Below are positions 42,607 to 50,579 of a stretch of DNA of 64,000 nt, piece by piece; within the stretch, counting starts at the first letter, position 1, and the number at the start of each line of letters is the position of its first letter. The notes beneath the pieces are model-generated. The model ran no database searches, had not been told where the DNA came from, and saw nothing but the letters and a program-made list of their open reading frames with translations. The translations under genes were made by a program, and so were the position numbers. Source of the DNA: Oceanihabitans iliipiscarium (GTDB lineage Bacteria > Bacteroidota > Bacteroidia > Flavobacteriales > Flavobacteriaceae); assembly GCF_042686125.1 (NCBI RefSeq), contig NZ_JBHUOV010000002.1:310001-374000 (forward strand). The letters are read 5' to 3'.

Positions 42607-43641
42607 CTAAAATTTAAAATTCCAATTTATATTTTTTTGGTATTGCAAGTTACCATTTTTTACTTGTAGCGGACTCTCAAAATTGTTGGTAAATAAACTT
42701 CCTGTTCCTAAGCCTTGAGGGTTTTTATTTCCTAAAATGTAAGTCCATTGAGCAACTGCATTCAATCCAACATTACTTTCTAAGGCACTAGTAATCCACC
42801 AACCTACATGGTGTTGATTAGCCAAATGAATCCATTCTTGACTCCCTTTAAAACCTCCAACAAAACTAGGTTTTAAAATAATATATTGAGGCTTTATAGT
42901 TTCTAGTAAGTCTTTCTTTTTTGTTCCCGAAAATACACCTATTAGTTCTTCATCAAGTGCAATAGCTAATGGTGTGTCTTCGCATAGTCGAGCCATCTCT
43001 TGCCACTGACCTTGTTTAATAGGCTGTTCTATAGAATGCAAATCAAATTCAGAAAGTCTTTTTAACTTTTCTAAAGCTTCTGAAGGCTGAAAAGCGCCAT
43101 TAGCATCTACACGCAATTCTATATCTTTTGATGAAAACTCTTGCCTAATTGATTTTAAAAGGTTCAATTCTGTTTGAAAATCTATAGCGCCTATTTTCAT
43201 TTTTATACAACTGAAGCCAGCTTCAATTTTATCTTTGACTTGCTGTTTCATGAAATCTTCGGTTCCCATCCAAATCAAGCCATTAATAGGAATGGTATCA
43301 TCTCCTTGTGTAAATTCAGAAGGAAACAATTCGAATTTATGATTACTTTTTAACGACTTAAATGCCATTTCTAAACCAAACTGAATGCTAGGAAATTCGA
43401 TAAGTGCTTCTAGCAAAAGATCTAAACCTAAATGAATATTATTGCAAGTCCATTTTAACTTGTCTTCGTAATTAGGGACATCATCAACACTCAAACCTCG
43501 TAAAAGTCCACATTCACCAATGCCTTGCTTTTTATTTTCCTCCAGAATAATAAACCACGTTTCTTTGGTTTTAAGAATACCACGAGATGTACCACTTGGG
43601 CGTTTAAAATTTAAAATATACTGTTGGTAAGTTGCGGTCAT
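42607..43641 (-). CDS. menC: o-Succinylbenzoate synthase
   Basis: 344-residue enolase-superfamily enzyme that dehydrates SHCHC to o-succinylbenzoate. Catalytic features: CIKMKIGAIDF (KxK motif), LRVDANGAF and SIEQPI as metal-ligand strands, LDEELIG and a terminal ILKPSFVGG. The members could also be dipeptide epimerases, but the linkage with menE and the other men genes supports MenC. The start at 43641 follows a -7 box 8 bases away; the longer in-frame extension would run through the promoter. Confidence 0.87.
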   Translation of the reverse strand: MTATYQQYILNFKRPSGTSRGILKTKETWFIILEENKKQGIGECGLLRGLSVDDVPNYEDKLKWTCNNIHLGLDLLLEALIEFPSIQFGLEMAFKSLKSNHKFELFPSEFTQGDDTIPINGLIWMGTEDFMKQQVKDKIEAGFSCIKMKIGAIDFQTELNLLKSIRQEFSSKDIELRVDANGAFQPSEALEKLKRLSEFDLHSIEQPIKQGQWQEMARLCEDTPLAIALDEELIGVFSGTKKKDLLETIKPQYIILKPSFVGGFKGSQEWIHLANQHHVGWWITSALESNVGLNAVAQWTYILGNKNPQGLGTGSLFTNNFESPLQVKNGNLQYQKNINWNFKF

Positions 43642-43649
43642 AATTTGCC

Positions 43650-43657
43650 CAAAAATA
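43650..43657 (-). promoter_or_regulatory. -7 box for menC
   Basis: Minus strand TATTTTTG fits TAnnTTTG, only 8 bases before the ATG at 43641, so the leader would be a few bases at most. Confidence 0.5.
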
Positions 43658-43724
43658 GGCAATAAATTTTGTATTTTGCATACCAAAATGGGTTTTGACT
43701 TCTCAAAATCTAACAAATAAAAAA

Positions 43725-44630
43725 ATGACAGAATTCCCAGATATCATCCTTTATGCAATTCCGTTTTTTATAGTATCTATGCTATTAGAACTATATGTGA
43801 CTACCAAAGAGCATATAAAAACCTACGAAACTAAAGATGCCTTCTCCTCTATTGCAATGGGTTTAGGCAATGTTTTTTTAGGCTATTTCAGTAAGGCTTT
43901 AGTACTATTATGTTTCTTTTATATTTATGAGAATTTTAGGTTGTTTACCATTCCTGTAGTTTGGTGGAGCTTTATTCTCATCTTTTTTGCTGATGATTTT
44001 TCTTATTATTGGTTTCATCGTATTTCACATTCATGTCGATTATTTTGGGCATCGCATGTTGTGCATCATTCGTCACAACATTATAATTTGAGTACGGCTT
44101 TGCGACAAACTTGGTCTGGCGGTTTTTATTCTTTTATTTTTTGGTTGTGGTTACCACTAATAGGATTTCATCCTGGAATGATTCTGCTGCAAATGTCTAT
44201 AAGTTTACTCTATCAATTTTGGATACATACTGAAGCGATTAACAAAATGCCAAAGTGGTTTGAAGCCATAATGAATACACCTTCTCATCATCGTGTACAT
44301 CATGGAAGTAATCCTTTGTATTTAGATCGAAACCATGCAGGAATCTTAATTATTTGGGATAAATTATTTGGGACTTTTCAACCTGAACTTGACGATGAAA
44401 AAGTGATTTATGGGCTCGTTAAAAATATTGACACTTACAATCCTATAAAAATTGCATTTATTGAATGGATATACATGTTTAAAGATGCATTTTCTGGGCA
44501 TAAATCTATAAAAAACAGATTGCTATACTTAATAAAACCACCAGGTTGGAAACACGATGGCACAGGTACTTTAAGTGACGATTTAAGAGCTAATTGGTTA
44601 AAAGACAAAGAACATGGACTTCAAAAATAA
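43725..44630 (+). CDS. Sterol desaturase / fatty acid hydroxylase family protein
   Basis: About 301 residues with N-terminal membrane segments and the di-iron histidine boxes: HRISH, HVVHHSSQHYN and HRVHHGSNP, then DRNHAG. These hydroxylate or desaturate lipids, but the substrate is open. A start at 43725 is preferred over the upstream TTG because of the hydrophobic start. It overlaps the following SDR gene by 17 bases, so they form a pair that may modify the same lipid. Confidence 0.87.
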   Translation: MTEFPDIILYAIPFFIVSMLLELYVTTKEHIKTYETKDAFSSIAMGLGNVFLGYFSKALVLLCFFYIYENFRLFTIPVVWWSFILIFFADDFSYYWFHRISHSCRLFWASHVVHHSSQHYNLSTALRQTWSGGFYSFIFWLWLPLIGFHPGMILLQMSISLLYQFWIHTEAINKMPKWFEAIMNTPSHHRVHHGSNPLYLDRNHAGILIIWDKLFGTFQPELDDEKVIYGLVKNIDTYNPIKIAFIEWIYMFKDAFSGHKSIKNRLLYLIKPPGWKHDGTGTLSDDLRANWLKDKEHGLQK

Positions 44631-45405
44631 AGTCATTTGGATTACTGGAGCCTCTAGCGGAATTGGAAAGAGCCTAGCTATAGCACTTTCTAAGATGGAT
44701 TGTAAACTCATTCTTTCTGCTCGAAGAACAACAGAGCTTGAAAATGTTAAAACGCTTTGTAAACAACCTAATCTTGTTTATGTTTTGCCTTTAGACTTAG
44801 CTGAAATTGATGACATGCCAACACTTACAAACATAGCTGTTACTGCTTTTGGACAAGTTGATATACTTATTAATAATGGAGGTATTAGTCAGCGTTCACC
44901 GATTATAGATACATCTATTGAGGTCGACAGGAAGCTCATGGAAATAGACTACTTAGGTACAGTTGCATTATCTAAAGCTTTATTACCACATTTTATAGCG
45001 AATCAATCTGGACATTATGTAGTGGTTTCTAGTCTTATGGGAAAATTTAGTTCTTCATATAGATCGGCTTATTGTGGCGCAAAACACGCCCTACATGGCT
45101 TTTTTGATGCCTTACGATTAGAGCACGACAAGGACAATGTAAAAGTGACCATGATATGTCCAGGGTTTGTAAATACGAATGTCGCACGAAATGCACTAAC
45201 TGCTGATGGTACTAAACAAGGCTATCAAGACAACATGACCGAAAACGGATTAGATGTCGAAGTCTTTGTAAAACGAATGATTAAAGCCATTAAGAAAGAA
45301 AAATTTGAAGCTTATATTGGTAAGTTTGAAAAATTCGGCGTTTATGTGAAGCGTTTATCTCCCAAACTGCTACACAAACTTGTATTGCGAAGTAAGGTGA
45401 GGTAG
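44614..45405 (+). CDS. Short-chain dehydrogenase/reductase (SDR)
   Basis: 263 residues with the classical SDR core. TGASSGIGKSLA (about 11-22) binds NAD(P), NNGG is near 87-90, catalytic Ser lies in VVSSLMGK, and YCGAK (about 152-156) carries the Tyr/Lys. The C-terminal extension resembles DHRS7B-like enzymes. Starts inside the desaturase gene; together they suggest a lipid oxidation pair. Exact substrate unknown. Confidence 0.9.
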   Translation: MDFKNKVIWITGASSGIGKSLAIALSKMDCKLILSARRTTELENVKTLCKQPNLVYVLPLDLAEIDDMPTLTNIAVTAFGQVDILINNGGISQRSPIIDTSIEVDRKLMEIDYLGTVALSKALLPHFIANQSGHYVVVSSLMGKFSSSYRSAYCGAKHALHGFFDALRLEHDKDNVKVTMICPGFVNTNVARNALTADGTKQGYQDNMTENGLDVEVFVKRMIKAIKKEKFEAYIGKFEKFGVYVKRLSPKLLHKLVLRSKVR

Positions 45406-45423
45406 TTTTTTGTTCTTAATACC

Positions 45424-46101
45424 TTACAACTCTAAACTCTCTCCTATTTCTAATAACATCAAGTCTTTATTTCTATCAAAAAATTTACGTTTTGCAACTT
45501 CTTGGTCAATTTCAATATAACCAAAAGTATCATAGTGGTAACCTAATACTTTATCACATTCTACAAAATCACTTGCCAGAATAGCATCGTCGATACCCAT
45601 TGTAAAATTATCACCAATAGGAAGAATTGCTAAGTCTAGTGTTGTGTAAAGTGGGATTAGTTTCATATCAAAAGTCAAAGCCGTATCTCCTGCGATATAT
45701 ATATTTTTATGTTCACCTTCAATAACAAAACCACCTGGTTGTCCGCCATAGCTACCATCAGGAAACGAAGATGTATGAATAGCATTAACATATTTCACCA
45801 TACCGAATTCAAACTCCCAAGAACCTCCATGGTTCATAGGATGACCTTCTAATCCTAACTTTTGAAAATGAGTCACAATTTCATAATTAGAAATTATCAC
45901 AGCATCTGTTCGTTTTGCAATAGCTTCAACATCAAGGATATGATCTTGGTGTGCATGAGTGAGTAGAATATAATCAGCTTTAAGGGTTTCTATATTAATG
46001 TGTGATGCATTAGGATTTGCCGTAATAAATGGGTCAACTAAAATATGTACATCTTCAAATTCAATACCTAAGCTAGCATGGCCATAAAAAGTAATTTTCA
46101 T
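45424..46101 (-). CDS. Metal-dependent hydrolase, UPF0173 family
   Basis: A 225-residue metallo-beta-lactamase-fold protein with no signal peptide. The metal loop is THAHQDHI (about 48-55), with FVIEGEHKNIYIAGDTALTFD and a C-terminal GYHYDTF, as in the UPF0173/UlaG-like group. Substrate unknown. It is a cytoplasmic cousin of the lipoprotein at 31046-31828. Convergent with the SDR gene, 18 bases apart, without a visible terminator. Confidence 0.87.
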   Translation of the reverse strand: MKITFYGHASLGIEFEDVHILVDPFITANPNASHINIETLKADYILLTHAHQDHILDVEAIAKRTDAVIISNYEIVTHFQKLGLEGHPMNHGGSWEFEFGMVKYVNAIHTSSFPDGSYGGQPGGFVIEGEHKNIYIAGDTALTFDMKLIPLYTTLDLAILPIGDNFTMGIDDAILASDFVECDKVLGYHYDTFGYIEIDQEVAKRKFFDRNKDLMLLEIGESLEL

Positions 46102-46130
46102 AAGCTTAAAATTAAAACAGGAAATTACAA

Positions 46131-46169
46131 AAAAAACTCAGACATATTGTAGAATTTGTCTGAGTTTTT
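46131..46169 (-). terminator. Terminator downstream of menA
   Basis: Stem AAAAACTCAGACA/TGTCTGAGTTTTT (13 bp), loop of 12. Confidence 0.8.
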
Positions 46170-46184
46170 CAGTCCCCAAAATTG

Positions 46185-46227
46185 AAGCTAATACCTTAGC
46201 TTTCAAAGTTGATAATATTTATCAACT
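46185..46227. other. Two neighbouring stem-loops after menA
   Basis: AAGCTAA-TACC-TTAGCTT (46185-46202) followed at once by AGTTGATAA-TAT-TTATCAACT (46207-46227). They lie between the menA stop and its terminator, with no T-run. The 46228-46311 remainder shows nothing recognisable. Confidence 0.5.
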
Positions 46228-46311
46228 CATTAAATATAAGCATAAATAATTGATTTACAAAGGCTTAATTCTAATAAATAAAAAAATATCGTCTTTTTTA
46301 TAAGAAATAGA

Positions 46312-47214
46312 TTACAATAAATACCCTATTCCTAAAAGCACAGCAAGAAGAAACGTAGTTAAGGCTAATTTTTTAAGTTCTGGGTCGAGATCTGCTGGAT
46401 TTTTAGTTTTGGCCACTTTTACCAGATGAATGACTAAAGGAATAAAGGCGACAAAGAATATTAAGTTTAAAGGCTTAGTATAATACAGAATACCAAAAAG
46501 AGAAGCAATAATAATAGCAGAAACAATAAGGAAATAGTGATACCATTTTGCTTTTTTACGGCCGAGCTTAACTACTAAAGTGTTCTTATTGGCATTTCTA
46601 TCTGAATTAATATCTCGCATATTATTAAGGTTAAGTACTCCAGCACTTAACAATCCTAAGACACAAGCCGGTAAAAATACAACATGATCTATTTGCTTAC
46701 TATAAAGAACATAACAACCAATAACACTAACCACTCCAAAAAAGATAAACACAAAAATATCACCTAATCCTTTATAGCCATAAGCATTATGACCCATAGT
46801 ATACCTAATAGCGGCATAAATAGCACCCATTCCTAATATGAAGAAAATAAATGTGTGTGCAAAATACTTGACTCCGAATGCAGAGAAGATGAGAGCAAAA
46901 GCAAGAATAATACAAACAAGAATATTTATTTTTATAACTTCTAGCATATCTTCTGCAGAAATTTTACCACTTTGCAAGGCTCGTTTAGGACCTATCCGAT
47001 CTTCATTATCTGTACCTTTTACACCATCACCATAATCATTAGCAAAATTAGATAGTATTTGAAAACTTAAGGTTGTAAAAATGGCCAAAATAAATATTTG
47101 CCAATTAAAAAACCCATTATATTCTGCAAAGCTAGATGCCACTATGATTCCAGAAATAGAAAGTGGTAATGTTCTTAATCGTGCAGCTGCAATCCAATGT
47201 TTTAAATCAGCCAT
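46312..47214 (-). CDS. menA: 1,4-Dihydroxy-2-naphthoate polyprenyltransferase
   Basis: A 300-residue UbiA-family membrane enzyme that attaches the isoprenoid tail to DHNA. Nine or so membrane helices carry the first Asp-rich motif ANDYGDGVKGTDNEDR (about 58-73) and a second, NNMRDINSDRNANK (about 197-210). The start MADLKHWIAAARLRTLPLS fits the family. It lies three bases after menB and probably shares its mRNA. Confidence 0.93.
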   Translation of the reverse strand: MADLKHWIAAARLRTLPLSISGIIVASSFAEYNGFFNWQIFILAIFTTLSFQILSNFANDYGDGVKGTDNEDRIGPKRALQSGKISAEDMLEVIKINILVCIILAFALIFSAFGVKYFAHTFIFFILGMGAIYAAIRYTMGHNAYGYKGLGDIFVFIFFGVVSVIGCYVLYSKQIDHVVFLPACVLGLLSAGVLNLNNMRDINSDRNANKNTLVVKLGRKKAKWYHYFLIVSAIIIASLFGILYYTKPLNLIFFVAFIPLVIHLVKVAKTKNPADLDPELKKLALTTFLLAVLLGIGYLL

Positions 47215-47217
47215 AAA

Positions 47218-48057
47218 TTAAGGAATCCATTTTTTAGGAAAATTAGGTTTGCGTTTTTCAAGGAAAGCATCTCGTCCTTCTTTAGCCTCATCAGTCATAT
47301 AAGCTAAACGCGTTGCTTCACCTGCAAAAACCTGTTGACCCACCATGCCATCATCAGTTAAATTCATCGCAAACTTTAGCATTTTTATTGACGTTGGTGA
47401 TTTAGCTAATATTTCTTGAGCCCATTCATAGGCAGTTGACTCCAAAGCTTCATGAGGAACAACTTTATTTACCATACCCATTTCAAAAGCTTCTTGTGCA
47501 GAATAATTTCTTCCAAGGAAAAAGATTTCACGTGCTTTTTTTTGTCCGACCATTTTTGCCAAATACGCTGAACCATACCCACCATCAAAACTTGTAACGT
47601 CTGCATCGGTTTGTTTAAAAATAGCATGTTCTTGACTAGCAAGCGTTAAATCACAAACCACATGTAAACTATGTCCTCCACCAACAGCCCAACCTGGAAC
47701 CACAGCAATGACGGCTTTTGGCATAAAGCGAATTAAACGCTGAACTTCTAAAATATTTAAACGATGATAACCATCTTCACCTACATATCCTTGATGGCCT
47801 CTTGCTTTTTGGTCGCCTCCAGAGCAGAAACTCCAAATACCGTCTTTAGTTGAAGGACCTTCAGCAGATAATAAAACAACACCTATACTCGTATCTTCAC
47901 CAGCATCGTAAAATGCATCATACAATTCTTTAGTCGTTTGAGGTCTAAAAGCATTTCTTACATTAGGTCTGTTGAAAGCTATTCTTGCGACACCATCACA
48001 CTTTTTATAAGTGATATCTTTATATTCTTTAGCAGTTTTCCAATTTGCTTTATTCAT
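47218..48057 (-). CDS. menB: 1,4-Dihydroxy-2-naphthoyl-CoA synthase
   Basis: 279-residue crotonase-fold enzyme that closes the naphthoquinone ring from o-succinylbenzoyl-CoA. It shows RIAFNRPNVRNAFRP, the GGDQKARG loop and VVPGWAVGGGHSLHVVCDLTLAS oxyanion region. QTDADVTSFDGGYGSAYLA is present as in MenB. The start is at 48057; the longer frame from 48075 would run through the -7 box at 48073-48080. menA follows. Confidence 0.94.
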   Translation of the reverse strand: MNKANWKTAKEYKDITYKKCDGVARIAFNRPNVRNAFRPQTTKELYDAFYDAGEDTSIGVVLLSAEGPSTKDGIWSFCSGGDQKARGHQGYVGEDGYHRLNILEVQRLIRFMPKAVIAVVPGWAVGGGHSLHVVCDLTLASQEHAIFKQTDADVTSFDGGYGSAYLAKMVGQKKAREIFFLGRNYSAQEAFEMGMVNKVVPHEALESTAYEWAQEILAKSPTSIKMLKFAMNLTDDGMVGQQVFAGEATRLAYMTDEAKEGRDAFLEKRKPNFPKKWIP

Positions 48058-48072
48058 TTTTACTATTTTAGT

Positions 48073-48080
48073 CAAAAATA
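48073..48080 (-). promoter_or_regulatory. -7 box for menB-menA
   Basis: Minus strand TATTTTTG fits TAnnTTTG, 15 bases before the menB ATG. Confidence 0.5.
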
Positions 48081-48110
48081 AATTATTTTAAATAAAAGCA
48101 TCCTATTCCG

Positions 48111-49217
48111 ATGAAAAATAATATAACACTCTTCGTTTTACTTTTTACGACATGGCTTGGTTTCTCTCAATCTTATGAATTTAAAACTACTGTAGATTTA
48201 GAGGCCACTAATGTTATTAGCCAAGGAAATACTGGAACATGTTGGAGTTTTTCGACATCATCCTTTCTAGAAAGTGAAATCATGAGACTTACTGGTAAAC
48301 AAATTGATCTTTCAGAAATGTATACAGTAAGACATACTTATTTTAAAAAAGCTTGGACTTATGTAATGCGCCAAGGCAAAGCACAATTTAGTGAAGGAGG
48401 ATTAGCGCATGATGTTACTAATAGCATTGCAACACATGGCATTGTTCCTAATTATGTGTATTCTGGTTTAAAAGAAGGTGAAGAAAAACATAACCATTCT
48501 AAAATGGCTGATTCTTTAAAAAACATTCTTACAACCTATTTAAAGGATACTAATGCCTACACCTCAAATTGGAAAAATGATGTAAACCATGTCTTGGATT
48601 ATTACTTAGGTCCAAACGTAACTTCGTTTAATTATGAAGGTATCGAGTATACGCCTCAATCCTTTTTAGAAATGACTACCATTAATCCAAAGGACTACGT
48701 TACAATTACCTCTTTTACACATCAGCCTTTTTATACCAATTTTGTTTTAAACATTCCTGATAACTTTTCTAATGGTGATTTTTATAATGTGCCTTTAGAT
48801 GATTTAATTGAAATTATGAATCATGCATTACATAATGGATTCAGCATTGAATTGGATTGTGATGTAAGCGAAAAAACGTTCTCATCAAAACATGGTATTG
48901 CTGTGATTCCTTTAAATGATTCTACTGATGCCTTACTGAATGTAAGTCCTGAAAAAGAGATTACTGCTGAGTTTAGACAACAAGAGTTTGAAAATTATAA
49001 CACAACTGATGATCATTTAATGCATATTACTGGACTACTTAAAGATCAAAACGGAACAACCTATTATAAAGTTAAAAATTCTTGGGGAAAAGACTCGAGT
49101 CGTGTTGCTAATGGTGGTTATATTTATATGAGTGAGGCTTATGCAAAACTAAAAACCATCTCAATTATGGTGCATAAGGATGCTATTCCGAAAGCCTTAC
49201 AATTTAAACTTTTTTAA
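48111..49217 (+). CDS. C1 family peptidase (bleomycin hydrolase-like), secreted
   Basis: 368 residues with a signal peptide (MKNNITLFVLLFTTWLGFSQ). The papain-like triad is visible: Cys in GNTGTCWSFSTSSFLES (about 39-55), His in DHLMHITG and Asn in KNSWGKD near the C-terminus. This order fits PepC/bleomycin hydrolase, here exported instead of cytoplasmic. Its stop overlaps the end of the opposite-strand CvfB-like gene by 4 bases. Confidence 0.87.
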   Translation: MKNNITLFVLLFTTWLGFSQSYEFKTTVDLEATNVISQGNTGTCWSFSTSSFLESEIMRLTGKQIDLSEMYTVRHTYFKKAWTYVMRQGKAQFSEGGLAHDVTNSIATHGIVPNYVYSGLKEGEEKHNHSKMADSLKNILTTYLKDTNAYTSNWKNDVNHVLDYYLGPNVTSFNYEGIEYTPQSFLEMTTINPKDYVTITSFTHQPFYTNFVLNIPDNFSNGDFYNVPLDDLIEIMNHALHNGFSIELDCDVSEKTFSSKHGIAVIPLNDSTDALLNVSPEKEITAEFRQQEFENYNTTDDHLMHITGLLKDQNGTTYYKVKNSWGKDSSRVANGGYIYMSEAYAKLKTISIMVHKDAIPKALQFKLF

Positions 49218-50044
49218 ACTAAATAAATACCATCCTCTTTAATTTCAATAAGCTTTTGCTTATATAAAGAACCAACGGCTTTCTTGAAGCTTTTCTTACT
49301 CATTTGAAGAATGTCTTTAATCTTTTCTGGGTCAGATTTATCTGTTAAGTTTAAAAAGCTATCATTATCATGAAGGTGATGCATGATTTTCTCTGCATTA
49401 GGCTCGATATTTCTATAACCTATTTGCCCTAAAGTAATATCTAATTTATTACCAGGACGCACTTTTTTCACAATTCCTTTTAACTTATCACCTACGCTAA
49501 TATCTTGAAAAATATTATCGTTATATATAAGTCCAAGATGCACTTTATTCACGATTACATTCCAGCCAATATCACTAGGGTGAGAAGCTATTAAATCAAC
49601 CTCATCAAATTGATTAACCGTTAGTGTTTTATTGTCTAAAAACTGATTTGTTTTACTAGAAGCAACTAGTCTATTGCTCTCTTCATCTAAATAACAATAT
49701 ACTAAATACCAGCCTCCTTTTTTCATCTTAAAGGCTTGTTCTTTAAACGGACAAAATAATTCCTTCACCATTCCCCAATCTAAAAAAGCACCAATATTAG
49801 TCACTTCATTACAGCGTAACAGCGCAAATTCGTTCTTTTTTATATAAGGTTTATCGGTTACAGCTACGAGACGTTCTTCGTTATCTAAATACACAAAAAC
49901 TTCAAGTTTATCCCAAATTTTAAATGATTCTGGAACGTATCGATTAGGAAGTAAGACCTCATTATCTTCTTCATCACTTAAGAATAACCCTGGATCTGTT
50001 TCTCTTAAAATAGTTAAAGTATTGTATTCGCCTATATGTATCAT
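49214..50044 (-). CDS. S1-domain RNA-binding protein, CvfB-like
   Basis: 276 residues resembling CvfB/YitL: several OB/S1-like strands (GEYNTLTILRE, CNEVTNIGAFLDWGMVKELF, GDKLKGIVKKVRPGNKLDITLGQ), then a C-terminal winged helix (DPEKIKDILQMSKKSFKKAVGSLYKQKLI). Probably an RNA-binding regulator. It is preceded by a -33/-7 promoter whose box sits four bases from the ATG. Convergent with the C1 peptidase gene and overlapping it by 4 bases. Confidence 0.85.
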   Translation of the reverse strand: MIHIGEYNTLTILRETDPGLFLSDEEDNEVLLPNRYVPESFKIWDKLEVFVYLDNEERLVAVTDKPYIKKNEFALLRCNEVTNIGAFLDWGMVKELFCPFKEQAFKMKKGGWYLVYCYLDEESNRLVASSKTNQFLDNKTLTVNQFDEVDLIASHPSDIGWNVIVNKVHLGLIYNDNIFQDISVGDKLKGIVKKVRPGNKLDITLGQIGYRNIEPNAEKIMHHLHDNDSFLNLTDKSDPEKIKDILQMSKKSFKKAVGSLYKQKLIEIKEDGIYLV

Positions 50045-50048
50045 GCTG

Positions 50049-50078
50049 CAAAGATAACTATAAAAAAAGCGTTACAAA
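50049..50078 (-). promoter_or_regulatory. Promoter of the cvfB-like gene, leaderless candidate
   Basis: Minus strand TTTG (50075-50078), spacer 18, then TATCTTTG (50049-50056), ending 4 bases before the ATG at 50044. The -33 element lies in the loop of the terminator at 50066-50090. Confidence 0.55.
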
Positions 50079-50090
50079 TTGTAACGCTTT
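50066..50090 (-). terminator. Terminator of the DUF2853 gene
   Basis: Perfect 10-bp stem AAAGCGTTAC/GTAACGCTTT with an AAATT loop, followed in the minus direction by T-rich sequence. Confidence 0.8.
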
Positions 50091-50115
50091 AATAAATTTT
50101 ATAAAAGAACTAATT

Positions 50116-50454
50116 TTAATATGCAGATTCTTTTTTGAAATGCTTCGTTAATAAATAATATACAACTGCTCTATATTTATTTCTATTTGAACGTCCGTAT
50201 TTATCCATTACAGCATCTATTGCTTTATCTAAATCTGCGCTATCTTTTAATCCTAATTTCTTGATTAAAAAATTGTTTTTTACTGTAGCTAATTCTGAAG
50301 CATCACTTCCAGAAACTGTAGCAGCATCTGCGTTATAAATTGATGGTCCACAACCAATAGTTACTTTGGTTAATAAATCCATATCAGGATTTACGCCACA
50401 TTTATCCTTTAAATCTGCAGCGTATTTTGCGATTAATTCATCTCTTTTACTCAT
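50116..50454 (-). CDS. DUF2853 family protein
   Basis: 112 residues matching the small helical DUF2853 family: KYAADLKDKCGVNPDMDLL at the start, NNFLIKKLGLKD in the middle and RNKYRAVVYYLLTKHF at the end. Soluble, function unknown. It is a separate gene with a terminator and an AT-rich upstream region. Confidence 0.85.
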   Translation of the reverse strand: MSKRDELIAKYAADLKDKCGVNPDMDLLTKVTIGCGPSIYNADAATVSGSDASELATVKNNFLIKKLGLKDSADLDKAIDAVMDKYGRSNRNKYRAVVYYLLTKHFKKESAY

Positions 50455-50579
50455 GGTACTATTTTATTATTATAATTTAAAAATCTATTTATAAAGATAC
50501 TTAATTAGAAATCTTTAAATATGAATTAAATATTAAACACTTAAAAGTATCGACAAAGCACGTATTTATTCGACGAAAA

